Shown here: positions 1 to 6,597 of the stretch, piece by piece
Numbering within the stretch: the stretch's first letter is position 1
How the letters are laid out: the number at the start of each line of letters is the position of its first letter
Assembly: GCA_050257395.1 (NCBI GenBank)
Contig: JBLMWU010000189.1
Span: 1 to 12,865 of the forward strand
Direction: 5' to 3'
DNA from: JAIRTY01 sp050257395
GTDB taxonomy: Bacteria; Actinomycetota; Actinomycetes; Streptosporangiales; Streptosporangiaceae
Length of the DNA stretch: 12,865 nt
Position numbers and translations under genes: made by a program
Notes under the pieces: model-generated
What the model was told of the DNA's origin: nothing
The model's database searches: none
Seen by the model: only the letters and a program-made list of their open reading frames with translations

Positions 1-127
1 CTCGCCTCCGGGCCGCTCAAGCCCGCCGTCTTCCCTCCTCGCTCCGGCTCCTCCGTCGCCTCGCTCGTCAGTCCAGACGGCGGCGCGGCCCTTCGGCTCG
101 CTCCGGGCCCGGGCGCACCGCGCCCCC
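1..127 (-). repeat. Dispersed ~130-bp intergenic repeat, copy R1 (left end cut by window)
   Basis: Nearly identical in reverse complement to the copy at 8977-9110, with only scattered substitutions by eye. It contains the paired arms CCGCCGTCT and AGACGGCGG about 43 nt apart, and ends in a small hairpin GGGCGC-ACC-GCGCCC at 111-125. No open frame with coding character lies in it. Strand is given relative to the 8977-9110 copy taken as plus. The left end may extend beyond the window. Confidence 0.9.
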
Positions 128-470
128 TCCAGCTGGCCGCTCGTCAAGCCCAGGACGCTGCAGCGGACTCCCCCGGCTCACGGCCCATAGCGCTCCCCTT
201 GGCTGACTGCTCGTCGGTCGGCGGACGCGGCATCCCTCTGGCTCGCTGGGCGGGCCTGGCCCTTCGGCTGCGGCTCGTCGCTGGTCCTATCTGGGCCTGG
301 CTTCCTCAGCCGGCCCTCGTTCGTTTCCGGGCCGCCTGGCGGGCTCTGTCGGCTCGCTCGGGCCGGGCACACCGGGTCCCTGCGGGTGATCGTTCGTCCG
401 CCAGCTGGCACCGCGGGCTTCCGGCCCGGCCGGGCCGGGATCGCGGCATTCGGGCTCGCTTGGGCCGGAT

Positions 471-484
471 GGGACCAAAGTCCC
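471..484. promoter_or_regulatory. DosR/DevR-like palindrome GGGACCAAAGTCCC (box 1)
   Basis: The 14-mer is identical to the one at 1109-1122. It matches the core of the mycobacterial DosR consensus TTSGGGACTWWAGTCCCSAA except for C in place of T at the sixth base of the core. It lies more than 700 bp from the nearest recognised start codon, in the repeat array, so it may serve a distal promoter, a small RNA, or be a relic. Function is inferred from sequence only. Confidence 0.5.
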
Positions 485-616
485 GGTATCGCAGGCCGGC
501 CGTCCCTGCACCCTCACGCTGGCCAGCGGGCAGGGTGTGGGTATGGCACCCGCCAGCGAGGGGCCGGTAAGGGGGAACCGGTCCGGGGGGCCACGCCGGA
601 GCAGGCAGGGAGAGGA

Positions 617-630
617 CGGCGCTAGCGCCG
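617..630. repeat. Perfect 14-bp palindrome CGGCGCTAGCGCCG
   Basis: A perfect inverted repeat with no spacer, 133 bp downstream of DosR-like box 1 and outside the obvious repeat units. It could be an operator for a dimeric regulator or a cruciform/hairpin seed. No gene starts close to it, so no role is assigned. Confidence 0.35.
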
Positions 631-711
631 CATGACCCACCGTCGCCAGGACGGGACATAGCTCCGGAAGGTCAGCCCGAGTCCTCGCGGCGGGTGCCAT
701 CGGTCTTGTCT

Positions 712-845
712 GGCCGTCGCTCGCCTCCGGGCCGCTGGAGCCCGCCGTCTTCCCTCCTCGCTCCGGCTCCTCCGCCGCCTCGCTCGTCAGTCCAGACGGC
801 GGCGCGGCCCTTCGGCTCGCTCCGGCCTGGGCGCTCCGCGCCCCC
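712..845 (-). repeat. Dispersed ~130-bp intergenic repeat, copy R2
   Basis: Full-length reverse-orientation copy matching 8977-9110 end to end. It begins GGCCGTCGCTCGCCTCC, carries the CCGCCGTCT/AGACGGCGG arms, and ends with the hairpin GGGCGC-TCC-GCGCCC at 829-843. The hairpin loop here is TCC rather than ACC. It differs from the other copies by scattered point changes. Confidence 0.9.
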
Positions 846-1108
846 TCGGGCTGGCCGGGCAACGGGCCGGGGGGCGGTGCGGAGCTTTGGCTCGCTCGGG
901 CGGGGCACACCGTGCCCCCTCTGGCTGATCGCCCGTCAGACCGGGTGGCTGCGCTGGCCTTTGGCTCGCTCGGGCGGGGGTGCACCGCGCCCTGCTGGCT
1001 GATCACTGACCGGTCCGGGCGGCGCGGTCCTCGGGTCGCGGGGCGGCCGGCCATGGGTCACGGTGGCCTCAGGAGCACCACTGGGTATGTACACCTCTGC
1101 CGGACCCG

Positions 1109-1159
1109 GGGACCAAAGTCCCGCTGGTCCATGACTGACATCCCTTGGGGCGTTATAAC
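1109..1159 (+). promoter_or_regulatory. Probable DosR/DevR-type promoter of the cytochrome b gene (box 2)
   Basis: GGGACCAAAGTCCC at 1109-1122 is the same 14-mer as box 1. A TATAAC hexamer at 1154-1159 is a reasonable -10 element. It places the box centre roughly 50 bp upstream of the expected transcription start, where DosR-type activators commonly bind. A CTGACA at 1135-1140 resembles a -35 but is only 13 bp from the -10, which fits an activator-dependent promoter. The cytochrome b start codon follows 73 bp after the -10. The binding protein is inferred, not encoded here. Confidence 0.6.
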
Positions 1160-1231
1160 CCGGCAGCGCAAGGTATGGCAGTCGAGCTTGTTCCGCGAGC
1201 AAGGCCATAGGGGCCTTACTAGGAGCACAAC

Positions 1232-3172
1232 ATGTTTAGCCCCGTCCTGGCACTCCCGGCTTATGGTGCAATCGATCTGAACCAGCCGGGCCAATACTTC
1301 TCCTGGGGAATCTTCCAGGTTTCCCTGTCGAATCTGATCCTCATCGTCGTGATGGTGTTCATTTTCGGCGCCGCCCTGCTGCTGCCCTTCCCCAAGGGCC
1401 GCACGTTCCCGCCCGCGCCAGCGGCCGACCCGGCGACCGGGGACCCGCTGACCGCGCCGGCCCGCCCCTCCACCGCCCACGACGGTGACGGCACCCGGCC
1501 CGCTGAGGACCTCGGCAGTGACGACGACAGCGACATGTGGACGAACAAGGTCCGCCGCTTTGCCCTCCGGCTGCTGCCCCCGGGCAAGCTGCTGCCGGAC
1601 CGGCAGCCCGCGTACGTCCGGTCCTGGGTCTACGTCTTCGGTGTCGCCTCCCTCGCGGCGCTGGGCGTGGCCATCGTGTCCGGCTTCGCCCTCGCCGTCG
1701 GCGGGACCGACTGGTGGCACTACAACGTTGTCGGCCACTTCTTCAACAGCCTTCACCTGTGGAGCGTCGAGCTCTTCATGGCGCTGCTGGTGATCCACCT
1801 GTGGGGCAAGTTCTGGATGGCCGCCTGGCGCGGCCGCCGGGCCATGACCTGGATCACCGGCGTGGTGGCCTTCATGGCCTCGGTCGTCGAATGCTTCACC
1901 GGCTACCTGACGCAGCAGAACTTCGACTCCCAGTGGATCTCCGCCAGCGGTAAGGACGCGTTCAACTCGGTCGGCGTCGGCGCGTTCTGGAACGCGATGA
2001 ACTTCGGCCAGATGCTGCTCTGGCACGTGGTGCTGGTGCCGATCGCGCTGCTCGCCATCGTCGGGGCGCACATCCTGCTGGTCCGGGTCCGCGGCGTCTC
2101 GCACCCGCTGCCCGTCGGGGCGGGCACCTACAAGGGCACCTGGCGGGAGCGCCGCAAGGCCCAGGCGAAGGACGACGCCGCCCCGTGGGCGGGCCGGACC
2201 CGGCGCTACGACATCCTCAAGGAGGGCACGGCCGCGGCCGCGATCATCCTGGTGCTGACCGTGGCGCTGGGCTGGATCCTGGGTTCCCCGGACGTGCCGC
2301 CCGTCACCGTGCAGAGCTGGGCGAAGGTCGTGCCGGCGAACTTCCTGGCCACCGCGGCGGAGGAACTCAACGGCACCAGCGGGACCGCCGGCTACGGGCC
2401 GCCCTACAACAACGGCGGCGGCCAGCAGAGCCTGCTCTTCTCGCCGGCCACCATCACCGGTGTCACCCAGCCGATCGACACCGCGGACACCTTCGTGCTC
2501 AGCCCGCTCAGCAAGCTGTCCGGGACCAACCCGGCCGTGCGCGCAGCGCTGGCCACCTACCGCGCGGCCCCGGCCTCGCAGCAGCAGGCCTGGGTCAACG
2601 CCTACGCCAAGGCCGAAACGCACGTGAAGTTCGTGAACGGGACCCCGGTCATCCCGCCCGCCAACGACGGGCCGGTGCCGGTCATGCTCACCGCCGAGCT
2701 GAACATGGCCCGCAGCGGCGGGCTGGACACCGACCTGCTGGCGCAGAACTCCTTCTACGGGACCAACTTCACCAAGCCGCTGCTGTTCCTGGGTGACGGC
2801 CAGTACTTCGCCGATCAGGCCACCAAGATGCACCTGTCCGGTGACCAGTGGGGCGTCATGAACGAGACCGGCAGCTACCCCGGCCAGCCGTGGCTGTGGC
2901 TGTACACGCTGTGGTACTACGTGCCGGGCTTCTCGTCCTCGGACAACGTGGACATGATCGCCGTCTACATGACCGGCGCGGCCACCATCCTGCTGCTGGC
3001 GGTGCCGTTCATCCCGGGCCTGCGGGACATCCCGCGGTGGATCCCGGTGCACCGGCTCATCTGGCGCAGGCCTGAGGAAGCGGCCGAGGGTCCGCAGCCC
3101 GGCCCGGGCACGTCCGGCGGCAGCGGCGCAGCCGGCGAGCGCGGCACCCACGACGCGGGCAGCCGCCGCTAG
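1232..3172 (+). CDS. Orphan diheme cytochrome b-like membrane protein with N-terminal fusion and large insert
   Basis: A 646-aa protein starting at ATG 1232 behind AGGAG (1221-1225). Residues 31-50 form an extra N-terminal membrane helix. It is followed by an acidic/Pro-Ala linker (about 52-101) and then a cytochrome b core. Helix B carries H175 and H189, and helix D carries H265 and H280. The second pair is spaced 15 apart, as in b6-type proteins, so two b haems are expected. After another helix (about 330-350) comes a ~195-residue hydrophilic segment (352-550) with no cysteine and therefore no CxxCH site. A last helix spans about 575-597 before a Gly/Pro-rich tail. The quinol-oxidation motif PEWY reads PWLW (553-556), and the usual GYxLP after helix C reads GYLTQQN (224-230). 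No Rieske or cytochrome c gene is adjacent. The role is probably membrane electron transfer under low oxygen; partner and quinone use are unknown. Family call is firm, function is not. Confidence 0.85.
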   Translation: MFSPVLALPAYGAIDLNQPGQYFSWGIFQVSLSNLILIVVMVFIFGAALLLPFPKGRTFPPAPAADPATGDPLTAPARPSTAHDGDGTRPAEDLGSDDDSDMWTNKVRRFALRLLPPGKLLPDRQPAYVRSWVYVFGVASLAALGVAIVSGFALAVGGTDWWHYNVVGHFFNSLHLWSVELFMALLVIHLWGKFWMAAWRGRRAMTWITGVVAFMASVVECFTGYLTQQNFDSQWISASGKDAFNSVGVGAFWNAMNFGQMLLWHVVLVPIALLAIVGAHILLVRVRGVSHPLPVGAGTYKGTWRERRKAQAKDDAAPWAGRTRRYDILKEGTAAAAIILVLTVALGWILGSPDVPPVTVQSWAKVVPANFLATAAEELNGTSGTAGYGPPYNNGGGQQSLLFSPATITGVTQPIDTADTFVLSPLSKLSGTNPAVRAALATYRAAPASQQQAWVNAYAKAETHVKFVNGTPVIPPANDGPVPVMLTAELNMARSGGLDTDLLAQNSFYGTNFTKPLLFLGDGQYFADQATKMHLSGDQWGVMNETGSYPGQPWLWLYTLWYYVPGFSSSDNVDMIAVYMTGAATILLLAVPFIPGLRDIPRWIPVHRLIWRRPEEAAEGPQPGPGTSGGSGAAGERGTHDAGSRR

Positions 3173-3193
3173 ACCGGCCGTCCGCGCAACCGC

Positions 3194-3232
3194 CAGCGCC
3201 GCCCGCGCCCTGTCAGGGGCCGGGCGGCGCTG
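3194..3232. terminator. Strong hairpin between convergent genes
   Basis: CAGCGCCGCCCG on the left pairs with CGGGCGGCGCTG on the right, with a further CCC/GGG inside and a 5-nt TGTCA loop. It lies 21 nt past the cytochrome b stop and 40 nt past the GH65 stop on the other strand. There is no T-tract, as is common in high-GC actinobacteria. It could work in both directions. Confidence 0.7.
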
Positions 3233-3272
3233 CGCTGCGGCCGCCAGCGCGGGCGGGCGCCGGCCGGCGGGA

Positions 3273-5648
3273 CTATTCCGGGCTGGAACGGCGCGCGGGT
3301 TCACGGCCCGGCGGCTGGGCCGGGCGCGGCGCGGGCCGCAGCGGCGGGATGGGCACGGTCCGCGGAGTGCCCGGGACGAGCCGCGTCAGCTCCCCGTGGT
3401 GGCGGATCTCCAGCGGCCCGCTGCCCGTCATGATCTGGTAAGTGACCTGACCGGGGGTGACCTCGACCCGCAGCACCCATTCCCGCTCGCTCAGGCCGAA
3501 GGCCAGCCGCTGCAGCCGGGCGGGCAGCCGGGGCGAGAAACTGAGCGCCCGGTCGGTGCTGCGGCGCAGGCCGCCCAGGCCCACCACGGTGGCCATCCAG
3601 GTTCCGGCCAGCGCGGCGATGTGCAGCCCGCTGCGGGTGTCGTTGCGCAGGTCGTCCAAGTCGATGAGAGCCGACTCGGCGAGATAGTCGTAGGCCAGGT
3701 CGATGTGGCCGACCTCGGCGGCCATGGCGGCCTGGACACACGCGGACAGCGACGAATCCCGCACGGTCCACCGCTCGTAGTAGGCGAAGTTGCGGGCCTT
3801 CTCCTCACTGGTGAAAGCGTCCGGGCAGAGCAGCATGGCCAGCACCAGGTCGGCCTGCTTGACCACCTGCTTGCGGTACAGCTCGAAGTAGGGATAGTGC
3901 AGCAGCAGCGGGTAGTCCCCGTCCGTCATCGCCGCGAAGTCCCACTCTTCGTGCTCGGTGAAGCCCTCCGCCTGCGGGTGCACGCCCAGCTTCTCGTCGT
4001 AGAGGACCAGCATGGCGTCGGCCGCGGCCACCCAGGCTTGCGCCTCGGCCTCGCTGGCGCCCGGCCCCGCCACGGCGGCCTCCGGGTGGGCGCGGACCGC
4101 GGCCGCGGCGGCGCGCAGGTTCCGCTGCGCCATCAGGTTCGTGTAGACGTTGTTGTCCGCCAGCGCGCTGTACTCGTCCGGCCCGGTGACCCCGTCGATC
4201 CGGAACGCGCCCGCCGAGTCGTAGTGCCCCAGCGAGGCCCACAGCCGGGCGGTGCCGACCAGGAGGTCCAGCCCGGGCCCGGCCGCGAACTCCGCGTCCC
4301 TGGTGGCGATCAGGTACCGGCTGACCGCGTCGGCGATGTCGGCGTTGACATGGAAGGCGGCCGTGCCGGCCGGCCAGTAGCCGGAACACTCACGGCCCTC
4401 GATGGTCCGCCACGGGAAGGCGGCCCCCGCCAGCCGCAGCTCGCGGGCCCGGTCCAGGGCCAGCGGCAGGGTCTTATGGCGCCAGATCAGCGCGTGCCTG
4501 GCAGCCTCGGGGACGGTGTGGGTGAGCACCGGCAGGACGAACGTCTCACTGTCCCAGAAGGCGTGCCCGTCATAACCGGTGCCGGTCAGGCCCTTGGCCG
4601 GGATCGCCTGCCCCTCGGCCCGCGCGCCCGCCTGCAGCACGTGGAACAGCGCGAACCGCAGCGCGTGCTGGACCTCGTCGTCCCCGTCGAGTTCGATGTC
4701 CGCCCGCTCCCAGAAGTGATCCAGGTAGTCGCGCTGCTCGGCGAGGAGTCCTTCCCAGCCGGTGTGGGCGGCCGCCGCGAGCGCCCCCTCGACCTGGTCG
4801 TGCAGCGCGGGCAGGGACCGCACCGCGGACCAGCCATACCCGACCAGCTTGACCAGGCACAGCCGCTGCCCCGGCCGCAGCTGCGTGGCCAGGGCCAGCC
4901 GGGCCAGGTGATGCCGGCTCTCGGCCTGGTGGCGCACGCTGGCCGGGCATTCCCAGCTATGCTCCATGGCCGCGGCCACCCGCAGCTTGCTGGCCCTCGT
5001 GCGGTGGACCAGGATCGCGCTGCCTTCCTTGCTCTCGTCCTCCTCATGCTGCAGCACGCCTTCCTGCAGCGCCGGCAGCCGCGGGTCGCCATCGGCGGGC
5101 GGCGGCAGCTGCTCGTTCGCGACCAGTTCGGACTGCACCACGATCCGGGCCGGCCGGCCGACCGGCTCCACCTCGTACCGGATGGCCGCCACCGCCCGCT
5201 GGGTGAACGAGACCATCCGGCGGCTGGTGATCCGCACCGTGGTGCCGGCCGGCGAGGTCCACTCGGCGGTGCGGTCGAGGGTCCCCGCCCGGAAGTCGAG
5301 CACCCGCTCGTGCGAGCGCAGGGTGCCGTAGCGGACGTCGAACGGCTCGTCGTCCACCAGCAGCCGGATGATCTTGCCGTTGGTGACGTTGATCATGGTC
5401 TCGCCGGACTCGGGGTAGCCGTAGCCCCGCTCGGCCCATGGCAGCGGCCGGTCCTCGTGAACGCCGTTGAGGTAGGACCCCGGCATGCCGTGCGGCTCGC
5501 CCTCGTCCAGGTTGGCCCGCCACCCGATGTGCCCGTTCGCCAGTGCGAACACCGACTCAGACTGGGCGAGCCGGTGCGGGTCGTCGTAGAACAGCCTGGA
5601 CTCCCGCAGGGCCCACGGCTCGCAGGTGAGCTCCAGATGCTTGATCAC
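3273..5648 (-). CDS. Glycoside hydrolase family 65 protein (disaccharide phosphorylase or trehalase)
   Basis: A 791-aa protein, a normal GH65 length. GTG at 5648 overlaps the stop of the upstream HAD gene (GTGA), so translation is probably coupled; longer in-frame starts would lie inside that gene. It has an N-terminal beta-sandwich (about 1-270), an (alpha/alpha)6 barrel (about 320-690) and a C-terminal beta domain. The family motif GYDGHAFWDSE is at 358-368. VTGPDEYSALADNNVYTN contains the expected general-acid glutamate E492. SGLHIAALAGTW near the barrel end matches the segment that contributes to phosphate binding in family phosphorylases. GH65 members cleave trehalose, maltose, kojibiose or nigerose, mostly by inverting phosphorolysis to beta-glucose 1-phosphate; some actinobacterial members act as trehalases. 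Pairing with a beta-phosphoglucomutase-like gene favours phosphorolysis. The arrangement resembles M. tuberculosis Rv3400-Rv3401. No signal peptide, so cytoplasmic. Substrate cannot be fixed from sequence. Confidence 0.92.
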   Translation of the reverse strand: MIKHLELTCEPWALRESRLFYDDPHRLAQSESVFALANGHIGWRANLDEGEPHGMPGSYLNGVHEDRPLPWAERGYGYPESGETMINVTNGKIIRLLVDDEPFDVRYGTLRSHERVLDFRAGTLDRTAEWTSPAGTTVRITSRRMVSFTQRAVAAIRYEVEPVGRPARIVVQSELVANEQLPPPADGDPRLPALQEGVLQHEEDESKEGSAILVHRTRASKLRVAAAMEHSWECPASVRHQAESRHHLARLALATQLRPGQRLCLVKLVGYGWSAVRSLPALHDQVEGALAAAAHTGWEGLLAEQRDYLDHFWERADIELDGDDEVQHALRFALFHVLQAGARAEGQAIPAKGLTGTGYDGHAFWDSETFVLPVLTHTVPEAARHALIWRHKTLPLALDRARELRLAGAAFPWRTIEGRECSGYWPAGTAAFHVNADIADAVSRYLIATRDAEFAAGPGLDLLVGTARLWASLGHYDSAGAFRIDGVTGPDEYSALADNNVYTNLMAQRNLRAAAAAVRAHPEAAVAGPGASEAEAQAWVAAADAMLVLYDEKLGVHPQAEGFTEHEEWDFAAMTDGDYPLLLHYPYFELYRKQVVKQADLVLAMLLCPDAFTSEEKARNFAYYERWTVRDSSLSACVQAAMAAEVGHIDLAYDYLAESALIDLDDLRNDTRSGLHIAALAGTWMATVVGLGGLRRSTDRALSFSPRLPARLQRLAFGLSEREWVLRVEVTPGQVTYQIMTGSGPLEIRHHGELTRLVPGTPRTVPIPPLRPAPRPAQPPGREPARRSSPE

Positions 5649-6388
5649 TGCTGGCCCAGCAGTTCGGCCAGATCCTGCACGACCACGTCGGCTCCTTCCG
5701 CCCGCAAGGCATCGGCCTGGCCGGTCCGGTCTACCCCGACCACCCAGCCGAAACCACCCGCCCGGCCGGCCGCCACCCCCGCGAGCGCATCCTCGTACAC
5801 CGCGCACTGCCCGGGCGGCAGGTGCACCCTGCGGGCCGCAGCCAGGTAGGTGTCCGGAGCCGGCTTGCCCGCCAGCTGTTCCGCCTCGGCGACCGTGCCG
5901 TCGATGATCACATCGAACAGCCCGTCGAGCCCGGCGCCGGTCAGCATGGCCCGGCAGTTGGCGCTGGCGGACACCACTGCGCACGGCAGGTGAGCGTCCC
6001 GGACAGCCCGCACGTAGCGGACCGACCCGGGGAACGCGGCGACTCCCCCGGCGGCGATCCGGCGCAGTACGATCTGGTTCTTCTTCGTGGAGAGCCCGCT
6101 GATGGTCTCGGTGCCCGCCGGGTCGTCCGGGCCGCCTTCCGGCAGGGTGATCCCCCGGGAGGCGAGGAAGGTCCGGGTGCCGTCGGCCCGCGGGCGGCCG
6201 TCCACGTAGGCGTCATAGTCCGCCACCGGGTCGAACGGCACGAACCGCTCCCCGGTCCGGCTGGCCCGCTGGCGCAGGTAGGAGTCGAACATCTCCTGCC
6301 AGGCCGCCGCGTGCACGCTGGCGGTCTGCGTCAGCACCCCATCGAGATCGAACAAGCAGGCCCTGATCCGGTCCGGGACACCGAGCAT
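5645..6388 (-). CDS. HAD-superfamily beta-phosphoglucomutase-like protein
   Basis: A 247-aa protein beginning MLGVPDRIRACLFDLDGVLT. Motif I gives nucleophile D14 and acid/base D16. Motif II is the Ser in VVSASANC, motif III the Lys in AGKPAPDTY, and motif IV the acidic pair in VYEDALAGVAAG. The cap between motifs I and II includes the ADYDAYVDGRPR segment typical of this subgroup. Family knowledge: interconverts beta-glucose 1-phosphate and glucose 6-phosphate, feeding glycolysis or the pentose phosphate pathway. It is first in a two-gene unit and its stop codon overlaps the start of GH65, whose product would be its substrate. GGGAGG abuts the ATG with no spacing, so it cannot act as a normal Shine-Dalgarno for this start; leaderless translation is possible. 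Trehalose-6-phosphate phosphatase-like activity is a less likely alternative. Confidence 0.9.
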   Translation of the reverse strand: MLGVPDRIRACLFDLDGVLTQTASVHAAAWQEMFDSYLRQRASRTGERFVPFDPVADYDAYVDGRPRADGTRTFLASRGITLPEGGPDDPAGTETISGLSTKKNQIVLRRIAAGGVAAFPGSVRYVRAVRDAHLPCAVVSASANCRAMLTGAGLDGLFDVIIDGTVAEAEQLAGKPAPDTYLAAARRVHLPPGQCAVYEDALAGVAAGRAGGFGWVVGVDRTGQADALRAEGADVVVQDLAELLGQQ

Positions 6389-6394
6389 CCTCCC

Positions 6395-6400
6395 AGCCTA
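6395..6400 (-). promoter_or_regulatory. Possible -10 element (TAGGCT) for a leaderless HAD-GH65 transcript
   Basis: On the minus strand TAGGCT fits the actinobacterial TANNNT -10 pattern and ends 6 nt before the ATG at 6388. This spacing would put the transcription start on or next to the start codon. No convincing -35 is visible. It explains why the GGGAGG is too close to serve as a ribosome binding site, but could be chance. Confidence 0.3.
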
Positions 6401-6412
6401 GCCAGGCCTCCC

Positions 6413-6490
6413 CGACCGAGCCCGAGGGGGCGCGCCGCCATCCGGCCTTCGAGCGGTCAGCCGCAGGGGGCGCGGTGCGCCCCGGCGAGG
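6413..6490 (+). repeat. Partial repeat unit with GC hairpin in the HAD/nitroreductase intergenic region
   Basis: Shares the 17-mer GGGGCGCGGTGCGCCCC (6467-6483) exactly with the repeat copy at 8977-8993. The flanking GAGCGGTCAGCCGCAGG is the reverse complement of the CTGGCTGATCGC-type segment in the 90-1010 array. The core part with the CCGCCGTCT/AGACGGCGG arms is absent. Hairpin: stem GGGGCGC/GCGCCCC, loop GGT. Confidence 0.65.
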
Positions 6491-6507
6491 GCTCAGGAAC
6501 ACCGTCC

Positions 6508-6521
6508 GGGACCAACGGCCC
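6508..6521 (+). promoter_or_regulatory. DosR/DevR-like box GGGACCAACGGCCC (box 3)
   Basis: Shares the left arm GGGACCAA with boxes 1 and 2 and has a right arm GGCCCT in place of GTCCC. This fits the looser GGGAC-N4-GNCCC form of mycobacterial DosR sites. It is centred about 84 bp upstream of the nitroreductase start and 126 bp from the divergent HAD start, so it could serve either or both. The nitroreductase family is itself a known DosR target in mycobacteria. No clear -10 is seen between box and start. Confidence 0.5.
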
Positions 6522-6597
6522 TGCCGTGGCGGATCGCCAGCCCACAAGCTTGTTGGGAAACCCGGGAGGCAGCCGGGCCCAGGGGAGGGGACATTTC

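Larger units (their letters stand above)
90..1010. repeat. Array of diverged ~74-bp GC-rich units (gene-free region)
   Basis: This long stretch has no supportable gene; its open frames encode Arg/Pro/Gly/Ala-rich low-complexity peptides. A unit recurs with the form GGCTCGCTC(C/G)GG, then a GC hairpin, then CCCCCT, then (C/T)TGGCTGAYCGC-CGTC. The clearest tandem pair shares TTTGGCTCGCTCGGGCGGGG at 886-905 and 960-979, and CTGGCTGATC at 921-930 and 995-1004, a period of 74. Weaker versions start near 93, 194 and 349, and another lies at 803-860 at the end of copy R2. The hairpin is GGGCGC-ACC-GCGCCC at 111-125, GGGGCAC-ACC-GTGCCCC at 902-918 and GGGTGC-ACC-GCGCCC at 978-992. Function is unknown; a structured RNA or a decayed mobile repeat are both possible. 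Confidence 0.6.

Noticed and set aside
287..1054. 255-codon minus-strand frame in the left intergenic region
   Set aside because: Pro/Arg/Ala/Gly-rich translation made of the repeat units; no ribosome binding site or family resemblance.
2521..2536. GGGACCAAC strings within the cytochrome b gene (also near 2758)
   Set aside because: Only the left arm matches; they encode Gly-Thr-Asn in frame and lack the right arm.
1058..3304. Long open frame (748 codons) antisense to cytochrome b
   Set aside because: Encodes Arg/Gly/His/Val-rich low-complexity protein without a recognisable domain; a typical shadow in high-GC DNA opposite a well-supported gene.
3396..5849. 817-codon open frame antisense to GH65
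   Set aside because: Composition is that of a complementary-strand shadow, and the GH65 frame has clear catalytic motifs.
5649..5984. Upstream extension of GH65 to 903 residues
   Set aside because: The added 112 residues lie wholly inside the HAD gene in another frame and are Arg/Gly-rich; the GTG at 5648 matches the family N-terminus and the coupled arrangement.
6475..6597. Upstream extension of the nitroreductase
   Set aside because: The extra residues come from the repeat hairpin and the DosR-like box; ATG 6598 has a strong ribosome binding site and the family motif follows at the expected distance.
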